A DNA stretch of 64,000 nucleotides, from positions 124,001-188,000 of the forward strand of contig NZ_PDWM01000001.1 of assembly GCF_010093225.1 (NCBI RefSeq). The letters are read 5' to 3'. Of the stretch, positions 8,462 through 19,488 are shown piece by piece. Below the pieces are notes generated by a model. It made no database searches and was not told where the DNA came from. It saw only the letters and a list, made by a program, of their open reading frames with translations. Every line of letters starts with the position of its first letter. Position 1 is the first letter of the stretch. The translations under genes were made by a program, and so were the position numbers. Source of the DNA: Pseudoxanthomonas koreensis. GTDB lineage: Bacteria; Pseudomonadota; Gammaproteobacteria; Xanthomonadales; Xanthomonadaceae.

Positions 8462-9348
8462 CTGCGACCCGACACATCGAGATGCGCGGCGTCACCAAGG
8501 CGTTCCGCTTCTTCACCCTGCGCGACCTCTGGCTCGACCTCGAGCCCGGGCAGGTTCTGGGCTTCGTCGGCCCCAACGGCGCCGGCAAGAGCACCACGAT
8601 CCGCCTGGCCATGGGCATGCTCGCGCCCGACGCCGGCGAGATCCGCGTGCTGGGCTGCCCGATGCCCGAGGCGCAGGCCGTGGCCAAGCGCGACATCGGC
8701 TACGTCTCGGCGGACATGCGCCTGATGCCCAATGCCGACCTGGGCTGGCACATGCGACTGGTGGCTTCGGTATACCCGGACTGGGACGCGGAGTACGCCG
8801 CGCAGCTGGCCAAGCGCTTCAACCTGCGCCCGGAACAGGCGCCGCGCAGCCTCTCGCATGGCGAGCACATCAAGGCGGCGCTGCTGCTGGCGCTGGCGCG
8901 CCGCCCGCGCCTGCTGGTCCTCGACGAGCCCACCACCGGCCTGGACCCGGTGGCGCGCCACGAGCTGCTCACCGAGTTCATGGACGTGCTGCGCGACGAG
9001 CGCCGTTCGATCCTGTTCTCCTCGCACAACACGGTCGATGTGGAACGCATCTCCGACCGGATCACCTTCCTCGATCGCGGCCGGGTGGTGGACAGCGGCG
9101 ACAAGGAGGAATTCCTGGAGCGCTGGCGCCGGATCGAGGTGCAGCTGGCGCCGGGCACCGCCCTGCCCGCGCTGCCGGACATCGTCGACAACGCCTGCGA
9201 CGGCAATTTCCACATCCTGACCACCAACCGCTTCGACGAGCGGCAGCTGGCGCTGCTCGGCCCGGCTGTGCGCCGCCTGCAGCGCATGAGCCTGGAGGAG
9301 ATCTTCGTGGCCAATGTCATGCACCACCGCGGGGAGCGCGGCCAATGA
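8458..9348 (+). CDS. ABC transporter ATP-binding protein (BcrA/CcmA-like)
   Basis: The protein has 296 residues and is the cytoplasmic ATPase of an ABC-2 type exporter. Walker A is GPNGAGKST at residues 38-46 and Walker B is LLVLDEP with Asp156-Glu157. The ABC signature is a variant, LSHGE in place of LSGGQ, and the switch histidine is in FSSHNTVD. The C-terminal 80 residues form the accessory domain seen in drug- and peptide-export ATPases. It sits second in a five-gene cassette with overlapping stops and starts. Its partner is probably the permease that starts at 9345. The substrate is unknown. Confidence 0.88.
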   Translation: MTATRHIEMRGVTKAFRFFTLRDLWLDLEPGQVLGFVGPNGAGKSTTIRLAMGMLAPDAGEIRVLGCPMPEAQAVAKRDIGYVSADMRLMPNADLGWHMRLVASVYPDWDAEYAAQLAKRFNLRPEQAPRSLSHGEHIKAALLLALARRPRLLVLDEPTTGLDPVARHELLTEFMDVLRDERRSILFSSHNTVDVERISDRITFLDRGRVVDSGDKEEFLERWRRIEVQLAPGTALPALPDIVDNACDGNFHILTTNRFDERQLALLGPAVRRLQRMSLEEIFVANVMHHRGERGQ

Positions 9349-10013
9349 ACGTCGTCGTCCGCAAGCTCGTCGCCAAAGAGCTGTATCTCAACCGCTGGCT
9401 GATGGCGGGTACTGCCGTGGCCGCCGCGCTCGCCGCCTTCGCCTGCATCTTCGGCGCCACCGCGTTCAACGTCGGCGCGCTGGCCTGGATCACCGCCGTC
9501 ATCGCCTGCGGCGTCATGCTCGCCCTCTACGGCGTCACCCAGGAACGCAAGGAGAACTCGCTGCAGTTCGTGCTGAGCCTGCCGGTCTCCATCCGCGGCT
9601 ACGTGTTCGCCAAGACCGCCGGGCTGATGCTGAGCTACCTGGTGCCGTGGCTGGTGGCGACGGCCGCGGCCATCGTCCTGGTGTTGGCCTCGCCGGGCGT
9701 ACCGGACGGCCTGCTTCCGTACGTGGTGGTGCTGTCCGGCTTCCTGCTGGCCAACTTCGCGGTGGTGCTGTGCGGGGCGCTGCATGCGCGTTCGGAAGCC
9801 GCGGTGATCGCGCTGATCATCATCACCAACATGGCGGTCAGCCTTTTCATGTTCGTGGTCAGCGCACTGCCCGGAATCAGGGACCACATGACCGGCCCGG
9901 TGCCGGTGTGGAACGGCACGATCGCCGGCGTCCTGCTGGTCGAGCTGCTGGTCCTGGCCACCGCCGTCACCCTGCCGCTGGCCACGGCCGCCCGCCGCCG
10001 CGACTTCCTCTGA
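9345..10013 (+). CDS. ABC-2 type permease
   Basis: The protein has 222 residues and six hydrophobic helices, the standard topology of an ABC-2 exporter half-channel. The pattern ALYGVTQERKENSLQFVLSLPVSIRGYVFAK, read in parts, contains the E-R-x-x-x-S-L-x-x-L-P-V coupling segment common to this class. The start overlaps the stop of the ATPase gene (ATGA), so the two are co-translated. The next gene starts 11 bp downstream. The transported compound cannot be inferred from sequence. Confidence 0.85.
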   Translation: MNVVVRKLVAKELYLNRWLMAGTAVAAALAAFACIFGATAFNVGALAWITAVIACGVMLALYGVTQERKENSLQFVLSLPVSIRGYVFAKTAGLMLSYLVPWLVATAAAIVLVLASPGVPDGLLPYVVVLSGFLLANFAVVLCGALHARSEAAVIALIIITNMAVSLFMFVVSALPGIRDHMTGPVPVWNGTIAGVLLVELLVLATAVTLPLATAARRRDFL

Positions 10014-10024
10014 GGAACCGCCCC

Positions 10025-12184
10025 ATGCACCGCACCGATCCACAACGCCTGCACGCGCTCGACGCGGTGCGCGGCTTCGCGCTCCTGCTCGGGGTAGCCT
10101 TCCATGCCGCGCTGTCGTTCATGCCCGGGTGGCCGCCGGGCATCTGGGCCATGGTCGACAACTCGCCCAGCCCGTTCCTGGCCGATGCGGCGTTCGTCTC
10201 GCACATCTTCCGCATGTCGCTGTTCTTCCTGCTCGCCGGCTTCTTCGCCCGGCTGCTGCACCAGCGGCTGGGAACCGGCGGCTTCTGGAAGAACCGGCTG
10301 CTGCGCATCGGCGTGCCGCTGGTGGCCGGCTGGGTGGTGCTGTACCCGCTGATCCTGTGGATCTGGATCGCGGGCGTCACCAAGTCCTTCGACGGCAACC
10401 CGCCGCCAATGCCGGAGATGCCGAAGGCGGCCGGCACCTTCCCGCTGGCGCACCTGTGGTTCCTGTGCCAGCTGCTGCAGCTGTACGCGGTGGCGCTGCT
10501 GGTCCGCGCGCTGGTGGCCCGCATCGACCGTTCACGCAGGCTGCGCAATGCGATGGACGCGTTGGTCTCCGGCATGCTGCGGGTGCCGCTGGCGGTGTTG
10601 CTGCTGGGCATCCCGGTGGCGCTGGCGCTGATGGCGCTGCCGGCGTGGTTCTACTGGTCGGCGATCCCGGCGCCGGACCAGACCGTGGTCCCGCAGCTGG
10701 CGCCGCTGGTGGGCTACGGCGTGGCGTTCGGCTTCGGCTGGCTGGTGCACCGCTCGCACGATGCATTGGCTTCGATCGCATGGCATTGGCTGCCGAACCT
10801 GCTGGCCGGTGCTCTGGCCGCGGCGTGGATGGTGGCCAGCCTGCGCACGTCGCCGGCGATGGCGCCGCCGGGCTTCCCGGCCAATCCGTTCGACCTGGCC
10901 GACGGCATCACGCTGACCAAGGCCGGCTTCGCGGTGATGTCCGGCGTGGCGGCGTGGGGCCTGGCAATCGGAATCACCGGCGCGGCCCTGCGCTTCCTGA
11001 CGGGCTACAGCCCGCTGCGCCGCTACGTCGCCGATGCCTCGTACTGGATCTATCTCGCCCATCTGCCGGTGGTCACCGCGTTGCAGGTGTGGGTCGGCCA
11101 CTGGCAGCTGCCGTGGACGATCAAGTATCCGTTTGTGCTCGCGACCAGCCTGGCCGTGCTGTTCGCCAGCTACCACTGGCTGGTGCGGCCGACGGTCGTC
11201 GGCCAGTTGCTCAACGGGCGCAGGCATCCGCGCAGCCGGCCGGCGGGTACGCCGCCGCAATCGCCTTCGCCCCCACCGGTGCCGCCGTCGGGCGGTGGCG
11301 GTGCGCCGGTCGCCGAACTGCGCGGCGTTACCCGGATGTTCGGCAAGGTCGCCGCGCTGGATGGCGTCGACCTCCAGCTCCGCAGCGGCGAACTGCTCGC
11401 CGTGCTCGGGCCCAACGGCGCCGGCAAGTCCACCGCCATCTCGCTGTGGCTGGGCCTGATCGAGGCCGACCGCGGCGAGGTCAGCCTGCTCGGCGGCGAT
11501 CCGCGCGAGGACGTACGCCGCCAGGGCCTGGGCGCGATGATGCAGGACGTCGAACTGCCTCGCGAGTTGAACGCGCGCGAACTGGTGCGGCTGGCCTCCA
11601 GCTACTACACCGATCCGCTGCCACTGCAGGAAACGCTGCACCGCGCCGGCGTCGCCGCGTTCGCCGGCCGGCCCTACGGCAAGCTTTCCGGTGGGCAGAA
11701 GCGCCTGGCCCAGTTCGCCGTGGCCATCTGCGGCCAACCGCGCGTGCTGTTCCTCGACGAACCCACGGTCGGACTGGACGTGCAGGCGCGGCAGGCGCTG
11801 TGGGCCAGCATCCGCGGTCTGCTCGCGGCCGGCTGCTCGATCGTGCTCACCACGCACTACCTGGAAGAAGCCGAAGCACTGGCCGACCGCGTCGCGGTGA
11901 TCGCCCGCGGCCGCGTGGTCGCCACCGGCAGCGTGGATGAAATGCGTGAACTGGTAGCCCGGAGCCGGATCAGCTGCGATTCGCGGCTCAGCGCGACGGA
12001 AGTTGGTGGCTGGCCCGGTGTGCTCGACGCGCGCCTGGAACGCGACCGCCTGCACCTCACCGCCAGCGACGCCGAGACCGTGGTGCGCCGCCTGCTCGCC
12101 GAAGACCCCACGCTCGCCCGCCTGGAAGTGCGCCAGGCCGGGCTCGACGAAGCATTCAACGAACTCACGCGGGAGGCCGCATGA
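10025..12184 (+). CDS. Fusion: membrane acyltransferase (Acyl_transf_3) joined to ABC transporter ATPase
   Basis: This is one open frame of 719 residues. Residues about 1-395 form a multi-helix membrane acyltransferase starting LHALDAVRGFALLLGVAFH, the family-3 acyltransferase signature with its catalytic-type histidine. Residues about 400-428 are a Pro/Gly/Ser-rich linker (SPPPVPPSGGGG). Residues 429-719 are a complete ABC ATPase: Walker [10 protein letters not shown] at 462-470, signature LSGGQ at 555-559 region, Walker B with Asp578-Glu579, and TTHYLEEAEALADR. No stop or plausible restart separates them, and each half is intact. A single polypeptide could couple acylation of an envelope molecule to its export. 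It overlaps the following permease gene (ATGA). Confidence 0.88.
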   Translation: MHRTDPQRLHALDAVRGFALLLGVAFHAALSFMPGWPPGIWAMVDNSPSPFLADAAFVSHIFRMSLFFLLAGFFARLLHQRLGTGGFWKNRLLRIGVPLVAGWVVLYPLILWIWIAGVTKSFDGNPPPMPEMPKAAGTFPLAHLWFLCQLLQLYAVALLVRALVARIDRSRRLRNAMDALVSGMLRVPLAVLLLGIPVALALMALPAWFYWSAIPAPDQTVVPQLAPLVGYGVAFGFGWLVHRSHDALASIAWHWLPNLLAGALAAAWMVASLRTSPAMAPPGFPANPFDLADGITLTKAGFAVMSGVAAWGLAIGITGAALRFLTGYSPLRRYVADASYWIYLAHLPVVTALQVWVGHWQLPWTIKYPFVLATSLAVLFASYHWLVRPTVVGQLLNGRRHPRSRPAGTPPQSPSPPPVPPSGGGGAPVAELRGVTRMFGKVAALDGVDLQLRSGELLAVLGPNGAGKSTAISLWLGLIEADRGEVSLLGGDPREDVRRQGLGAMMQDVELPRELNARELVRLASSYYTDPLPLQETLHRAGVAAFAGRPYGKLSGGQKRLAQFAVAICGQPRVLFLDEPTVGLDVQARQALWASIRGLLAAGCSIVLTTHYLEEAEALADRVAVIARGRVVATGSVDEMRELVARSRISCDSRLSATEVGGWPGVLDARLERDRLHLTASDAETVVRRLLAEDPTLARLEVRQAGLDEAFNELTREAA

Positions 12185-12978
12185 ACACCCGGGCCCTGGA
12201 TCGCCCTGCCCTTGCCGGCCAGCCTTCGTCGCGCCGGCTGGCTGCGGCGTACGCCGAGGAAATCCGCTGCGAGGCGCTGCGGCTGCTGCGCAATCCCGGC
12301 CTGGCCTTCCCGGTGCTGGTGATGCCGGTGGCGTTGTACGCGCTCATCGCGCTGGTGGTGAGCGCTGATGCCACGGCCAAGGACCCGATCGTCGGCGTGT
12401 TCCTGTTCTCGGCGTTCTCGGTGATGGCGGTCAGCATGCCGGCGCTGTTCGGCATCGGCACTTCGCTGGCGATGGAGCGGGAAATGGGCCTGCTGCGCCT
12501 TAAGCGCGCACAACCGGCGCCGGCCGGGTCCTGGCTGGTGGCGAAGGTCGCCTGCGGGCTGGCTTTTGGCGCGATCGCCTACCTGCCGATCCTGGGCGTG
12601 GCACTGGCGGCCGGCAGCCTGCCGCTGGAGCCGGTGCGCGTGGTGGCGATGAGTGCGGCGCTGCTGGCCTGCGCGGTTCCGTTCTGTGCGATGGGGTTGA
12701 TGATCGGCACGCTGTTCCGCGGCGGTTCCGCGCCCGGCTATGCCAACCTGGTCTATCTGCCGGGCTGCTATCTGTCGGGGATGTTCTTTCCGCTGCCGCA
12801 GTCGATGCACTGGCAAGTGCCGCTGTGGCCGCAATTCCATGCCGGCCAGTTGGCCATGCATGCGGCGGGCATCGAAAAGCTGCAGTTCGTGCCGGTGCTG
12901 GTGGCGGTGGGCGGCGTGGTTGGATTCACGGTGCTGTTCAGCGCGGTCGCGATCTGGCGGCTGGCGCGCAAGGGCTAG
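12181..12978 (+). CDS. ABC-2 type permease
   Basis: The protein has 265 residues. A short cytoplasmic N-terminus with EALRLLRNPGLAFPVLVMPV leads into six hydrophobic helices, and GYANLVYLPGCYLSGMFFPL is the typical ABC-2 transport-domain motif. It overlaps the stop of the acyltransferase-ATPase fusion and is most likely its channel partner. It is the last gene of the cassette. A strong inverted repeat follows 12 bp after the stop and may end transcription. Confidence 0.87.
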   Translation: MNTRALDRPALAGQPSSRRLAAAYAEEIRCEALRLLRNPGLAFPVLVMPVALYALIALVVSADATAKDPIVGVFLFSAFSVMAVSMPALFGIGTSLAMEREMGLLRLKRAQPAPAGSWLVAKVACGLAFGAIAYLPILGVALAAGSLPLEPVRVVAMSAALLACAVPFCAMGLMIGTLFRGGSAPGYANLVYLPGCYLSGMFFPLPQSMHWQVPLWPQFHAGQLAMHAAGIEKLQFVPVLVAVGGVVGFTVLFSAVAIWRLARKG

Positions 12979-12990
12979 ACAAAAAAAGGC

Positions 12991-13046
12991 AAAAAAAGGG
13001 GACGGAGGGAATTAAGCGAGCTTAATTCCCTCCGTCCCCTTTTTTT
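12991..13046. repeat. 27-bp perfect inverted repeat, GGGGACGGAGGGAATTAA family, between convergent genes
   Basis: The left arm (12991-13017) and right arm (13020-13046) are perfect complements with a 2-nt loop, and A and T runs lie at the two ends. The core GGGGACGGAGGGAATTAA recurs at 63211-63228. It sits between the convergent permease gene and mtnA and looks like a bidirectional terminator. The family resembles palindromes left by REP-associated tyrosine transposases, but no transposase is present here. Confidence 0.85.
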
Positions 13047-13068
13047 TCAGAGGCGGAAACCTTTACTG

Positions 13069-14127
13069 TCAGCCGCCGAACAGCTCCCGCATCTTCGCCG
13101 CGTCGGGCTGCAGGACCACGCCCTTCTCGGTGACGATCGCGTCGATCAGGCCGGCGGGGGTCACGTCGAACACGGGGTTCCAGGCGGCGATGCCGTCGGC
13201 CACGGTGCGCACGCCGCCGAGGCCGTGCAGTTCGCCAGGATCGCGCTGCTCGATCTCGATGGCGTCGCCATCGGCGGTGTCCAGGTCGACGGTGGAGGAC
13301 GGGGCCACGACCATGAACTTCACGCCGTGGTGGCGGGCGGCGATCGCCAGCTGGTAGGTGCCGATCTTGTTGGCGGTATCGCCGTTGGCGCAGATGCGGT
13401 CGGCGCCGACCACGACCCATTGCACCGCGCCGGTCTTCATCAGGTGGGCGGCGGCGGAGTCGGCGATCAGGGTGGCGTCGATGCCGTCCTGCTGCAGTTC
13501 CCACACGGTCAGGCGCGCGCCTTGCAGCCAGGGCCGGGTTTCGCCGGCGAAGACCTTGGCGATGCGGCCTTCGACCATGCCGGCGCGGATCACGCCCAGG
13601 GCGGTGCCAAAGCCGGCGGTGGCCAGCGAGCCGGTGTTGCAATGGGTGAGCACGCCGCTGCCGGGCGCAACCAGGGCGGCGCCGAGGGCGCCCATGTGGC
13701 GGTTGGCGGCGAGGTCCTCGTCGGCGATGGCGCGCGCTTCGCGTTCCAGCACCTCGCGCCAGTCCGCGCCCGCGCCCGCGAGGACGCGGCGCATGCGCGC
13801 CAGGGCCCAGGCCAGGTTGACCGCGGTCGGGCGCGCGGCGTTGAGGCGCTGCAGGGCCGGTTCGAGCCGGGCCGCGGCTTCGGCACCATTCGCCGCTTCG
13901 ACCGCACGCGCTGCCAGGACCACGCCCCAGGCCGCGGCGATGCCGATGGCCGGGGCGCCGCGCACCGCCAGGTCGTGGATCGCGCCGGCCACTTCGTCGC
14001 TGTCGCGGCAGGTGACGTGTTCGACCACGAACGGCAGCTTGCGCTGGTCGAGCAGTTCCAGCGCCTCGCCGGTCCACAGGATCGGGCGGATGTGGTCGTA
14101 GCGGTCGAAATCGAAGGCGTCGTTCAT
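13069..14127 (-). CDS. mtnA: S-methyl-5-thioribose-1-phosphate isomerase
   Basis: The protein has 352 residues, normal for MtnA. It converts 5-methylthioribose 1-phosphate to the ribulose form in the methionine salvage pathway. Matching segments are [47 protein letters not shown] with catalytic-type Cys163, and [19 protein letters not shown], which holds the conserved aspartate. The start ATG 14127 gives the family N-terminus. The gene is often next to gyrA in Xanthomonas; here the ABC/acyltransferase cassette lies between them. Confidence 0.95.
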   Translation of the reverse strand: MNDAFDFDRYDHIRPILWTGEALELLDQRKLPFVVEHVTCRDSDEVAGAIHDLAVRGAPAIGIAAAWGVVLAARAVEAANGAEAAARLEPALQRLNAARPTAVNLAWALARMRRVLAGAGADWREVLEREARAIADEDLAANRHMGALGAALVAPGSGVLTHCNTGSLATAGFGTALGVIRAGMVEGRIAKVFAGETRPWLQGARLTVWELQQDGIDATLIADSAAAHLMKTGAVQWVVVGADRICANGDTANKIGTYQLAIAARHHGVKFMVVAPSSTVDLDTADGDAIEIEQRDPGELHGLGGVRTVADGIAAWNPVFDVTPAGLIDAIVTEKGVVLQPDAAKMRELFGG

Positions 14128-14173
14128 CGCTGCATTGTAGCGGCTGGCATGGTGGCGGCCGCGCGGGCGTGGC

Positions 14174-14893
14174 TCACTCCACGCTGAATTCCGCGCGGCA
14201 GCCGTTGTCGACCCACACCCGTCCGGCATCCCAGCCCCAGGTCTGCCCTTCCGTGCAGGGCATTCCCGAGAGCTGGCGGACCAGCCGGGCGCCGTGGGTG
14301 ATGGTGGTTCCGCAGCTGCGCCGCTGCTGCTGTTTCGATTCGCAGGTCAGCAGCCGCGGGCCCGGCGGGAATCCACCGTCGCGGCTCCCGATCTCGAACT
14401 CGCCCTTGCAGCCGCGCGACACCCAGACCTCGTTGCGGCCGATGCCCCAGCTTTCGTCGCGGCGGCACGGCACGGCGGAAAGTTCGCGCAGCAGCCGCAC
14501 CGGCGCGCCGCGCAGCCGCACCGGGCACTGGTTGAGGCGACCGTTGCGCGATTCGCAGCGGATCGTACTGCGCGTCGCGGCGCTGGCTTCGTTCCGTGCG
14601 GCGAACTCGGCGCGGCAGCCGCGCGCCACCCAGACGCCGTCCGCGTCCACGCCCCAGTCCGATTCGCGGATGCAGGCGTGTTCGGAGATCTGGCGGACCA
14701 GTTCGACGCCGTCGCCGGTGTCCATCGCGCAATGCACGCGGGCCATGCCGTCGGATTCGCAGCGCACGACACCGTTCGATGCCACCGCCACGTCGACGGG
14801 CCAGGCCAGCCACAACGCGAGCGCGGCCACGACGGCACCGGCGATCCTTCCACACCAGCCCCCCCTGCCCCACGGACTGCACGCCATCGCCAT
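14174..14893 (-). CDS. Exported protein with three DUF3011 repeats
   Basis: The protein has 239 residues. A hydrophobic segment near the N-terminus ([20 protein letters not shown]) acts as a signal or anchor. Three repeats of about 60 residues follow, each with the pattern C-E-S...C...L-x-R-x-L/I-S...C....WG.....VWV..GC.AEF, matching DUF3011. The six or so paired cysteines per array point to disulfides and an envelope location. I chose ATG 14893 because AGGAG precedes it at good spacing; a GTG at 14968 would lengthen it by 25 residues. The function of DUF3011 is not known. Confidence 0.78.
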   Translation of the reverse strand: MAMACSPWGRGGWCGRIAGAVVAALALWLAWPVDVAVASNGVVRCESDGMARVHCAMDTGDGVELVRQISEHACIRESDWGVDADGVWVARGCRAEFAARNEASAATRSTIRCESRNGRLNQCPVRLRGAPVRLLRELSAVPCRRDESWGIGRNEVWVSRGCKGEFEIGSRDGGFPPGPRLLTCESKQQQRRSCGTTITHGARLVRQLSGMPCTEGQTWGWDAGRVWVDNGCRAEFSVE

Positions 14894-14980
14894 ACGCGCC
14901 GCTCCTGCCCCTGTCGTGCCGATTCTCGCCGCAACGGTGGAAAGACGGGTGAAACGCGTCGCGTCCACGACGGCCGCGAC

Positions 14981-18333
<3,353 letters not shown>

Positions 18334-18408
18334 CTACCGGCGCCCGCGTTCAGCGCGGCGATGGCGGGATGGTGCGCTTCCACGAAGCCTTCACCCGGCG
18401 TGGGCCCT

Positions 18409-18505
18409 TGTAGGAGCTGACTTCAGTCGGCGACACGACGCCGTCGGAACCATGATGGCGTCGCCTGTGCGAGGACCGTGTCGCCGACTGAAGTCAGCTC
18501 CTACA
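18409..18505. repeat. Paired GTAG-type repeat, GTAGGAGC subtype, between zipA and ligA
   Basis: Two 29-bp arms (18409-18437 and 18477-18505) are perfect complements. They begin TGTAGGAGCTGACTTCAG and are separated by 39 nt. The 259-bp spacer between zipA and ligA also holds, just after the right arm (18503-18560), three or four degenerate copies of AGGCAGCGATGCG. The pair belongs to the same subtype as the one at 34791. Confidence 0.85.
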
Positions 18506-18583
18506 GGAGGTAGCGATCCAGGAGGCAGCGATGCGCCAGGCAGCGATGCGGGGAGCAGCGCTTGCAGGCGGCGCGGCGCGCCA

Positions 18584-19339
18584 CTACCAGCGCGGCGCCT
18601 TGGTCAGCGGCGGCGCCTCGTGCTGGCGGTCGTACGCGCGCAGCTCGTCGCGGATGTGGGCGATGCGCTGGCGGCCCAGGGCGTTGCGGCCGTCGTCCAG
18701 GACGACGCCGTCGAGCAGTTCGGCCATGCGCTGCACCGTGGGCAGCATCTTCTCCCACGCGTCCAGCGCCGGCACCGGCGCCGGCAGGGTCAGGAAGAAC
18801 GCGATCGCCGGGGTTTCCAGCTCGCGGATGGTGGCCATGTCGAAGCTGCCGGGCTTGATGATGCTGGCCATGCTGAACACCGGCCCGCGCTCCGGGTGCC
18901 CTTCCAGCAGGCGGTGGAACACGCTCATGTGGCCGAAGACCATCCCGGTCTTCTCCGCGGCGACCACGATGTCCTCGCCGCGCAGCACGCTGCCAGCGCG
19001 CGCGGCCACGTACAGCGACACGATCTTGTCGAAATCGGGGCTCTCGCGCCGGCCCAGGTGGCTGTTGGCCGCCGGCTCGCCGGGCAGGCCCAGTTCCGGC
19101 TGGCTGACGCTCTCGCCGCTGTAGTCGCCATCGGCGTCGCCTTCCGCATCCGCATCGCCCTCCAGCGACGGCTCGCGGCGCCCATGGCCGTACTCGGCGG
19201 TCATCGCCGGCGAGCTGCGGGTTTCGCGGCGCCGGCCCTGCTGTTCCTTGCGCGGGCTGCGACCGAAAAACCAGATCGCCGCGAGCAACAGCAGGCCGAC
19301 TATGAGGATGCCGATGCGCAGCAGGTCTTTGTCGGACAT
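18584..19339 (-). CDS. zipA: Cell division protein ZipA
   Basis: The protein has 251 residues. ZipA is an inner-membrane protein that binds the FtsZ C-terminus and steadies the Z ring. One N-terminal transmembrane helix (residues about 8-25, IGILIVGLLLLAAIWFFG) has the ZipA N-out topology. A charged, acidic linker follows (about 30-100), then the C-terminal FtsZ-binding domain (DFDKIVSLYVAARAG, GHMSVFHRLLEGHPERGPVF, MLPTVQRMAELLDGVVLDD). Its place between smc and ligA is typical. Confidence 0.92.
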   Translation of the reverse strand: MSDKDLLRIGILIVGLLLLAAIWFFGRSPRKEQQGRRRETRSSPAMTAEYGHGRREPSLEGDADAEGDADGDYSGESVSQPELGLPGEPAANSHLGRRESPDFDKIVSLYVAARAGSVLRGEDIVVAAEKTGMVFGHMSVFHRLLEGHPERGPVFSMASIIKPGSFDMATIRELETPAIAFFLTLPAPVPALDAWEKMLPTVQRMAELLDGVVLDDGRNALGRQRIAHIRDELRAYDRQHEAPPLTKAPRW

Positions 19340-19488
19340 CTAGTGCGTCTCCGCCAGGTTCGGATGGTCGGTGGAAGGGGCAAGGATGTCACGATCCACG
19401 GCCCGGGAAAAACCCCGTCGCGGCCAATCGCGCCCCGAAGCCCCGCCACGGCCGCACCAAACCGGCATGCGGCGCGGTGCAGGCATGC

